Below are positions 34,695 to 39,526 of a stretch of 39,526 bases of DNA, in pieces. The notes beneath the pieces were generated by a model. That model searched no databases. It was given only the letters and a program-made list of their open reading frames with translations, and had not been told where the DNA came from. The translations under genes and the position numbers were made by a program. Origin of the DNA: an uncultured Bacteroidales bacterium (GTDB lineage: Bacteria > Bacteroidota > Bacteroidia > Bacteroidales > P3); assembly GCA_937886715.1 (NCBI GenBank), contig CAKZZD010000018.1, forward strand, positions 1 to 39,526, in the 5' to 3' direction. Numbering within the stretch: the first letter of the stretch is position 1; every line of letters starts with the position of its first letter.

Positions 34695-37600
34695 TCAGCG
34701 CACCACACATTTTGTCGACGAGCGGTGGGTTTTCCCGCTGTCGGTGGTCACCATCATGGTGGCCAGATAGATGCCCGGCGCCGCTGACGCCACTTCCCAC
34801 CGCACCGGTCCCACCACGTAGCCGCCCGGCTGGCATGTCGGCTTGAAACTCGCCACCAGCTGGCCACACATATTATATATGTTCAGCACCGCTGTCGCTA
34901 TGCGCTCGCCGTTGTTGGTCTCGAAGTGGAATGTGGCATGGTCGCTGGCCGGATTGGGATAGCATGCCAGCGACGAGTAGGCAATCTCCGCGCTGTCGTA
35001 CACGGTGAACCCGATGCTCGCGCTGTTCGACATGTTGTAGATGTTCCAAGCCTTCAGCGTCAGCGTGTGGGGCCCCGGCTCCAACCCGTTCAGCGCGTAG
35101 CGCACGGTGCCGCAGCGGCTGTCCTGTATGTCGGCCTCGTAGAAGTCGTTCAGCACCAGCACCCCCGATGCGTTGTCGTCAAGCACCGCCGTGATGTCGT
35201 GGCCGATGCCCGAGCCCACGGCGTTGATGCCCACCGAATCTTTCAGCAGCGCCACTATCGTGGGGTTGCAGTCGGTCATGCCGCCCGTGCGGAAATTCGT
35301 GTCGCCGATGAACAGCCGTATCTCGGGCCTCAGCTCTTCGTCGATCACCACATCCTCGTTCAGCCCGCCGAACATGATTTTCGAGTATTCGCCGCTGGCA
35401 TCGCTGCTGCCGCTCTTGGCATAGTGGCTCAGCTTGCCGTAGGCATACTGGTAGGCCACGTCGCGAGGCACGACGAACGTGTATTCGAACTTCCCGTTGC
35501 GCACCTCCTCGTTGCCCTTGTAGAGGATGTTTTTCTGCTGCGCGAAGGCCACCTGCGTCCCTTCGTTGTCGTTGGCCAGCGTCGAGGTCTTCACCTCGCG
35601 GTCGAACACGATGGGATAGATCGTGCCGTTGAAGTCGCTGATCAGCGCCCCCTCCGGATCGTGTATCTCGCCGCGGATGGTCACCTGCGACAGCACCGTG
35701 GCCGTGTCGTCCACGCCGCTCTCCACGGCATGTTCACCCACATGGGTCACCGCCACCGTGTTCTGCGGCACGCTCAGGTGCAGCCCCGGGTCGCCGGTGA
35801 GGCCGATGCACATCGACACGCCGGTGCGGTTTTTGGCTCCCTGCAGCGCTTCGCCGATGGTGTTGTTGCCGTCGAGGGCACTCAGTATGAGGTCGTTGTT
35901 GAACTTGTGGATATGCGGTATCGGTCGGGCGGCACCCACCACGGCGATGGCAGCTGCCGGTGCCGTCAGGAAGGCCTCCGACCCGCATCGCGTGTCGGGA
36001 TGGTCGATGCGGCCTATCGAGCAGGTGCTCGTGATGAACAGCGGCAGGCGGTCGGTGTTGCTGTATCGCTCGATGTTGCTCAACTCAATGAAGCGCTCGG
36101 TGCCGATGTAGGCCGACGAGCCGTGGCCGATATAGTTGATCAGCAGGCATCCGTAGTTCATCCGCTTGTCGAGGGCATTGTTCAGGTCGGGATAGAACGA
36201 CCCGATGGAGCCCGACTGCTGATGGTAGGCGTCGGCATAGAGGCGGTCGATGTTGAGGGTGGGGTAGAGGTGCTTGATGTCGGTGGCGGTCTGCTCCGAC
36301 GAGTGCACGAAGCTGGTGTCGCCGGGCTTGCCGGGATCGGCATCGTCCGACAGCAGCGCCACATAGTTGCGCCAGTCGCCGCGCACGTCGGGGTTCTCCA
36401 GGTCGCTCCGCAGCAGATAGTGTTCCACCTTGTCCACCATGTGTTCGGCTTCGGCCACCGTGAGCGCCGGCATGCGGCCCACGGCCACATCGAGGCTCTG
36501 GCTCGACGAGCCCTGTTCGTTGGCGTCGAGATAGCCGATCATGTCGTCGCTGCAGTACGACCCTCCGTCCGAATCAAACGAGTTGGGGGTTTCGTATATC
36601 ACCACCGTGGGCAGGTTCTTGCCCAGCCGGTCGCGGTTGTCGTAGTTGGCTTTGCCGAACAGCGTCGCAAAGCGGGGCTGCCGGTCGGGATGCCGTTCGC
36701 GCAGCGAGCGCAGCAATGCACGCAGCGCCATGGGATCCTGCTTGCCGCCCGAATATTCGTTGTACACCTGCTCGTCGGTCACCACCAGGGTGCTGTAGCC
36801 GTCCACCACCGCATGCAGCGACGCCAGCCGCTGTGCCTGTTCGAGGAACATCGGATGGCATATCACCACATATTCGGCAGCCTCCGCCCCGTGCAGGTTC
36901 TGGTTCGCCACCGTCGCCACACGGCTGGGGCTCTTAATGCTGCTGTTGTTGAAGACGATGTATGTCGACGTTTCGCCGATGCTGTCGGTCCAGCGTCCGC
37001 TGCCGTCCACCGCCACGGCGTAGGCGTGGTTCAGACGGCTCACGTTCCACACTTCGGCACCCGCCGCGCCGCTCATGGCGAAGGTGGCGGTGCCGCCGCT
37101 GTGCTGGTCGTTGCGCACCACGAGTTGTCCGCCCGGGAAGGCGAGCGGCACGCGCCCGTTCAGTTCGATATAGTCCAGATAGCCCTCGGCGGTGTTCTCC
37201 TCAGGCTGGTAGGTGATGTTGAAGGTGAATGCCGGCGACGACTGCTGCACGGCGTCCATGTGGGACGAATACACCTTGCTGCTTGTGATGTAGTGGCTGG
37301 TGCTGAAGCCGCTGGCGGTGCTGATGCTGAAGCCCGCGGTGGCCGTCGATACGCTGGCCAGCGCATAGCGTATCTTGGTGGCACCGCCGGGTGTGCCGGG
37401 CAGCTGCAGCTGGAAGCTGCGCGTGGGGTTGGCGTTGCTGAATTTCTCGCCCATCCACAGCTGGCCGCTCTCGATGATGCTCACCAGGTCGTTGTCGATG
37501 TGGGCCACGGCAGTATAGGTGCTGATCACCGTGTCGGCCGTTGCCGGTGCGCTGGCGGTGGCTATGCGCAGCGGCTGGGTGGCCGTGGTGGTCAGATAGT

Positions 37601-38000
37601 AGCAGTTGATGGGTGCGTAGGCGTGCGACGTGAATTCCCACCGCTGGTCGCCACTCACATATCGCCACACGTCGGGGCCCTCGCCGTAGAACAGGATCTC
37701 GTCCTGCGCGTCGAAAATGCCGTTGCCGTTGTGGTCGGCGATGCGGATGGCCATAGGCTGCAGGTCGGCCGTCGATGCCTGTCGGTTGTACATGGGCATC
37801 ATGTCGCCGCTGCCTCCATAGAGGCCTATGCCTGCGACGGCGGCGCCCTCGAGGACCGGCACGTCGGCCGTCGTCAGCCGGTAGATGCCGCATTCCTCCA
37901 CCTCTATTCTCCACCAGTCGCCTGTCGACAGCACCGACGCCGTCTGCGCCATCGCGCTCCACGTCGCCAGCGCAAGCAGTAATGTCATTATTTTCTTCAT
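34695..38000 (-). CDS. porU: T9SS gingipain-family sortase PorU
   Basis: The longest frame starts at 38093, but ATG 38000 gives a proper signal peptide ('MKKIMTLLLALATWSAMAQ'), so I use it (1101 residues). The C25 cysteine-peptidase domain spans about 410-760 with H626 in 'NYIGHGSS' and C660 in 'TSTCSIGRID', both needed for the sortase reaction that cuts the C-terminal signal and attaches cargo to A-LPS. The N-terminal third is beta-rich. The C-terminus (~1010-1101) is a T9SS sorting domain beginning 'LACYPNPASDHATFHF'. PorU itself keeps this domain in known systems. The next gene is porV. High confidence. Confidence 0.95.
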   Translation of the reverse strand: MKKIMTLLLALATWSAMAQTASVLSTGDWWRIEVEECGIYRLTTADVPVLEGAAVAGIGLYGGSGDMMPMYNRQASTADLQPMAIRIADHNGNGIFDAQDEILFYGEGPDVWRYVSGDQRWEFTSHAYAPINCYYLTTTATQPLRIATASAPATADTVISTYTAVAHIDNDLVSIIESGQLWMGEKFSNANPTRSFQLQLPGTPGGATKIRYALASVSTATAGFSISTASGFSTSHYITSSKVYSSHMDAVQQSSPAFTFNITYQPEENTAEGYLDYIELNGRVPLAFPGGQLVVRNDQHSGGTATFAMSGAAGAEVWNVSRLNHAYAVAVDGSGRWTDSIGETSTYIVFNNSSIKSPSRVATVANQNLHGAEAAEYVVICHPMFLEQAQRLASLHAVVDGYSTLVVTDEQVYNEYSGGKQDPMALRALLRSLRERHPDRQPRFATLFGKANYDNRDRLGKNLPTVVIYETPNSFDSDGGSYCSDDMIGYLDANEQGSSSQSLDVAVGRMPALTVAEAEHMVDKVEHYLLRSDLENPDVRGDWRNYVALLSDDADPGKPGDTSFVHSSEQTATDIKHLYPTLNIDRLYADAYHQQSGSIGSFYPDLNNALDKRMNYGCLLINYIGHGSSAYIGTERFIELSNIERYSNTDRLPLFITSTCSIGRIDHPDTRCGSEAFLTAPAAAIAVVGAARPIPHIHKFNNDLILSALDGNNTIGEALQGAKNRTGVSMCIGLTGDPGLHLSVPQNTVAVTHVGEHAVESGVDDTATVLSQVTIRGEIHDPEGALISDFNGTIYPIVFDREVKTSTLANDNEGTQVAFAQQKNILYKGNEEVRNGKFEYTFVVPRDVAYQYAYGKLSHYAKSGSSDASGEYSKIMFGGLNEDVVIDEELRPEIRLFIGDTNFRTGGMTDCNPTIVALLKDSVGINAVGSGIGHDITAVLDDNASGVLVLNDFYEADIQDSRCGTVRYALNGLEPGPHTLTLKAWNIYNMSNSASIGFTVYDSAEIAYSSLACYPNPASDHATFHFETNNGERIATAVLNIYNMCGQLVASFKPTCQPGGYVVGPVRWEVASAAPGIYLATMMVTTDSGKTHRSSTKCVVR

Positions 38001-38090
38001 CGCCACTATTAACGCCCGCCATCGTTTTTTATTGTATAGGCTGTCCTGTTTTGTCTCAATTCGGGCCACGCCCCTGTTGCTGCACAAAAA

Positions 38091-38120
38091 CAATCCCGCC
38101 CGGTATTGCGGGCGGGATTG
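38091..38120 (-). terminator. Intrinsic terminator after the small lipoprotein gene
   Basis: The 12-bp perfect stem CAATCCCGCCCG/CGGGCGGGATTG (38091-38102, 38109-38120) has a 6-nt loop. In the minus-strand direction it is followed by TTTTTG. It lies 22 nt after the 38142 gene and separates it from porU. Confidence 0.85.
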
Positions 38121-38141
38121 TAAAGTATGGATGAGCCGATG

Positions 38142-38672
38142 CTACTCGGCCGTGGCCACGCAGCGGAACATGCCCTTTGCCGATGGGTTGCCGTCGGACG
38201 AATAGTCCCCCATCGGGTCGCCCTTGGCCGACTTCTTTTCAGCAAGGCGCTTTAGCATGGCTGTCGTGGGCAGAGAGAACGTCACCTGCTTCGGATGTAT
38301 CATGTTGTATTTCTTTGTCCTCCACCGGCAGTAGGCAAGGCATTGCTCGTGGCTCAGGCCTACCATCGTCAGCTTCTCGTATTGGCGGTAGTAGGGATAG
38401 GCTTGGCGTATCGCAGAATAGGCCACGTTGTGTTCCCTGAGAAATATGACGCTGTCGGGCATCGCCAGCCGTGTGTATTCCTCGTGCGAGAGTGCCTTGT
38501 CGCGCTTCAGGTCCCAGTCGTATTCTATCCAGTCGCCTATGGTCATCTCGCCGCTGTCGATATATACGCCGTTCTCCATTTTTGTCATCTGCCCCAGCAC
38601 CGATTTGCTGCACCCCCACATTCCGGCGCAGACAATGCCGATTAGCGACAGCAATAAAATTGATTTTTTCAT
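38142..38672 (-). CDS. Small lipoprotein with a partial SUMF1/GldJ-like domain
   Basis: The 176-residue protein has a lipoprotein signal: 'MKKSILLLSLIGIVCAGMWGC' with C21 acylated. The rest resembles pieces of the formylglycine-generating-enzyme (SUMF1) fold: a strand 'MTIGDWIEY', 'MVGLSHEQCLAYCRWRTKKY', 'VTFSLPTTAMLKRLAEK' and the closing 'GMFRCVATAE'. Full SUMF1 proteins are ~250-300 residues. Here loops are missing and no FGE active-site cysteine pair is apparent, so it is probably structural, as in the T9SS lipoproteins GldJ/GldK. It is not one of those by length. It ends at a strong terminator and starts 15 nt after a broken small gene on the same strand. Confidence 0.65.
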   Translation of the reverse strand: MKKSILLLSLIGIVCAGMWGCSKSVLGQMTKMENGVYIDSGEMTIGDWIEYDWDLKRDKALSHEEYTRLAMPDSVIFLREHNVAYSAIRQAYPYYRQYEKLTMVGLSHEQCLAYCRWRTKKYNMIHPKQVTFSLPTTAMLKRLAEKKSAKGDPMGDYSSDGNPSAKGMFRCVATAE

Positions 38673-38687
38673 ATTTATAATGGTGCT

Positions 38688-38887
38688 TTAGTTACCATTG
38701 CTATTGCAAGGCTTGTCTTCGTTCATATGTTCTTTTATTCTCTGTTTTGCGGCATCTCTTGTAGGTTCTGATCCAGAACATGTTCCAATTACCTTGCCGT
38801 TTTGTCATACCAAGTAACTGTCCAATTCCACCATCCTGTAGTGCTACTAACACTCATTGAGGATTCTTTTTTTGGTTTGTCTGCCAT
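38688..38887 (-). pseudogene. Small gene with a single-base frameshift
   Basis: From ATG 38887 the minus strand reads 'MADKPKKESSMSVSSTTG', then 'WWNWTVTWYDK', and stops soon after. The +1 frame continues as 'GKVIGTCSGSEPTRDAAKQR' and ends at 38688. If the AAAA run near 38796-38800 had one more A, the two parts would join smoothly as '...WYDKNGKVIGTC...', a 66-residue basic protein. The lipoprotein gene follows 15 nt later and a -7 box lies 49 nt upstream, so the gene is in a sensible setting. A homopolymer sequencing error, a real null allele or programmed slippage are all possible. I recognise no family. Confidence 0.5.
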
Positions 38888-38935
38888 GCATGATTATCAA
38901 TTATTTATTTATAAATATATGAATTTAACCTCTTG

Positions 38936-38943
38936 CAAATATA
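38936..38943 (-). promoter_or_regulatory. Likely -7 box upstream of the small frameshifted gene
   Basis: The minus strand reads TATATTTG, a full TAnnTTTG match, ~49 nt before the ATG at 38887. The -33 position 19 nt away reads TATC, a poor match, so this promoter would be weak or need an activator. Confidence 0.5.
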
Positions 38944-39317
38944 ATATTATTTTTGGATAAGTGATAGTTAAATAATATTGAATTTTTTTTTCGACGCATA
39001 TTTTTTTGATAAATAAGTTGAGTCTTGCCTTTTGCGATATCGATTTAGTTACTACTTGTATTTGTAGTCTAAAAGTTCCGTTCGTGTTTGTAGACTGAAG
39101 CCTACCATCACCCTCCCAACGCCTAGCCATCGCCTTACCAACTCCTACAGCAGTAGAAGATGATAGCTGGTTGTCAGGCGGTTGCAAAATAGATGGTGAA
39201 GCGGCGTTCCGGGGCTGACGAATGTTAAACATTCATAAAAGTGAGGGTGATTATGGTTAATTTAACAAAAACACGCAGTGCGGGGCCTTATATTATATAT
39301 GTCGGTTTCCGGACGGC
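38944..39317. other. A+T-rich spacer between divergent genes
   Basis: No gene is supported. It holds A+T-rich DNA (38944-39060), a 6-bp inverted repeat AGTCTA/TAGACT around 39067-39095, copy B of the dispersed repeat (39101-39184), and a mixed stretch with TTAATTTAAC near 39257. Confidence 0.7.
39101..39184. repeat. Dispersed intergenic repeat, copy B
   Basis: The sequence runs CTACCATCACC, then CCAACTCCTAC-AGCA-GTAG, then AGATGATAGCTGGTTGTCAGGCGGTTG. It shares order and most bases with copy A (20939-21020), including the CTAC/GTAG hairpin and the GGTTGTCAGGC tail. The outer inverted repeat is no longer perfect here. Confidence 0.65.
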
Positions 39318-39344
39318 GGGGGTGGATGGGAGAGGCGGGGCGGG
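39318..39344 (+). promoter_or_regulatory. G-quadruplex-type motif upstream of the DUF6266-like gene
   Basis: Four runs of at least three G (GGGGG, GGG, GGGG, GGG) are separated by 5, 6 and 1 nt on the plus strand, fitting the G3+N1-7 pattern. It lies 49 nt before the ATG at 39394, probably within the promoter or leader. A regulatory role is only inferred from the pattern. Confidence 0.4.
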
Positions 39345-39393
39345 CGGAGGCCGAGGCAGAAAACGAATCGATTAACCTTAAAACCAATACGAT

Positions 39394-39526
39394 ATGGCAA
39401 GACAGAGATACGGCATCATGGACGGGTACCGCGGCACGGTGGGGCCCGTAATCGGATACATGTGGCGCGGACGGTGGTGCCTGCGGTCGCGGCCGGTGCA
39501 TGTGCACAACCCCCGCACCGAGCCCC
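39394..39526 (+). CDS. DUF6266-family-like protein, N-terminal part
   Basis: The gene leaves the window after 44 codons. The start 'MARQRYGIMDGYRGTVGPVI' followed by 'GYMWRGRWCLRSRP' and 'NPRTEP' matches the usual opening of DUF6266 proteins in Bacteroidota (M-A-[KR]-Q-x-Y-G-I-x-x-G-[FY]-x-G-x-V-G-x-V-x-G-x-x-W-[RK]-G). Their function is not known to me. The upstream A-rich AAAACCAATACGAT fits a Bacteroidota translation start. The G+C-rich codon use differs from the A+T-rich spacer before it. Confidence 0.75.
   Translation, partial: MARQRYGIMDGYRGTVGPVIGYMWRGRWCLRSRPVHVHNPRTEP

Noticed and set aside
34926..37982. 1018-codon open frame on the plus strand
   Set aside because: It lies opposite porU, which has clear domains, catalytic residues and a signal peptide. 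The plus frame is rich in H, R and V with no recognisable domain, typical of the complement of a G+C-rich gene.

Overview
This window is chromosomal DNA of a Bacteroidota species, most likely an order Bacteroidales member with a type IX secretion system (T9SS). The support is the porU-porV pair, a secreted esterase with a 'YPNPAS' T9SS sorting domain, Bacteroidota-type promoters (TTTG / TAnnTTTG), the NfeD-FloA pair, a Bacteroides-like PanB and a DUF6266-like start at the right edge. No tRNA, rRNA, CRISPR array or intact transposase was recognised.

Region 1 (1-14.03 kb) is a polymorphic-toxin locus. A giant SpvB/TcdB/RHS-type protein, whose start lies left of the window, ends in an RHS-associated core followed by an A+T-rich toxin tip and an adjacent putative immunity gene. 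Behind it, on the same strand, stand three compact 'orphan tip' cassettes. Each has a short leader, a copy of the RHS core, a different toxin domain and a coupled immunity gene. The tips are an HESTH zinc-metallopeptidase with a lipoprotein partner, an alpha/beta-hydrolase (SHSMG) with a multi-span membrane partner, and an HEGYGH metallopeptidase-like domain with a signal-peptide partner. A fifth copy is decayed. The layout suggests a silent store of interchangeable warheads joined by shared core sequence.

Region 2 (14.03-20.8 kb) opens with an 11-bp tandem repeat. It then holds a tightly coupled minus-strand operon read from a good promoter at 20.77-20.80 kb: thioredoxin-fold lipoprotein, outer-membrane protein, ribF, nitrilase-family amidase and mutS2, with each junction overlapping by 1-4 nt.

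Region 3 (20.8-30.6 kb) is a plus-strand run: guaB, two parvulin-type periplasmic chaperones (the second surA-like), a MoxR ATPase, a T9SS-exported esterase, an unknown exported protein and panB. Gaps are 40 nt or less, so it may be one operon.

Region 4 (30.6-38.0 kb) converges on it from the minus strand: porU, porV, ispF, clpS, nfeD, floA and an HdeD-like membrane protein. Both runs end at one symmetric 11-bp-stem hairpin at 30572-30603.

Region 5 (38.0-39.5 kb) has a small SUMF1-like lipoprotein, a 66-codon gene broken by one missing A, an A+T-rich spacer with a second copy of a dispersed intergenic repeat, a G-quadruplex-type motif and the start of a DUF6266-like gene that leaves the window.
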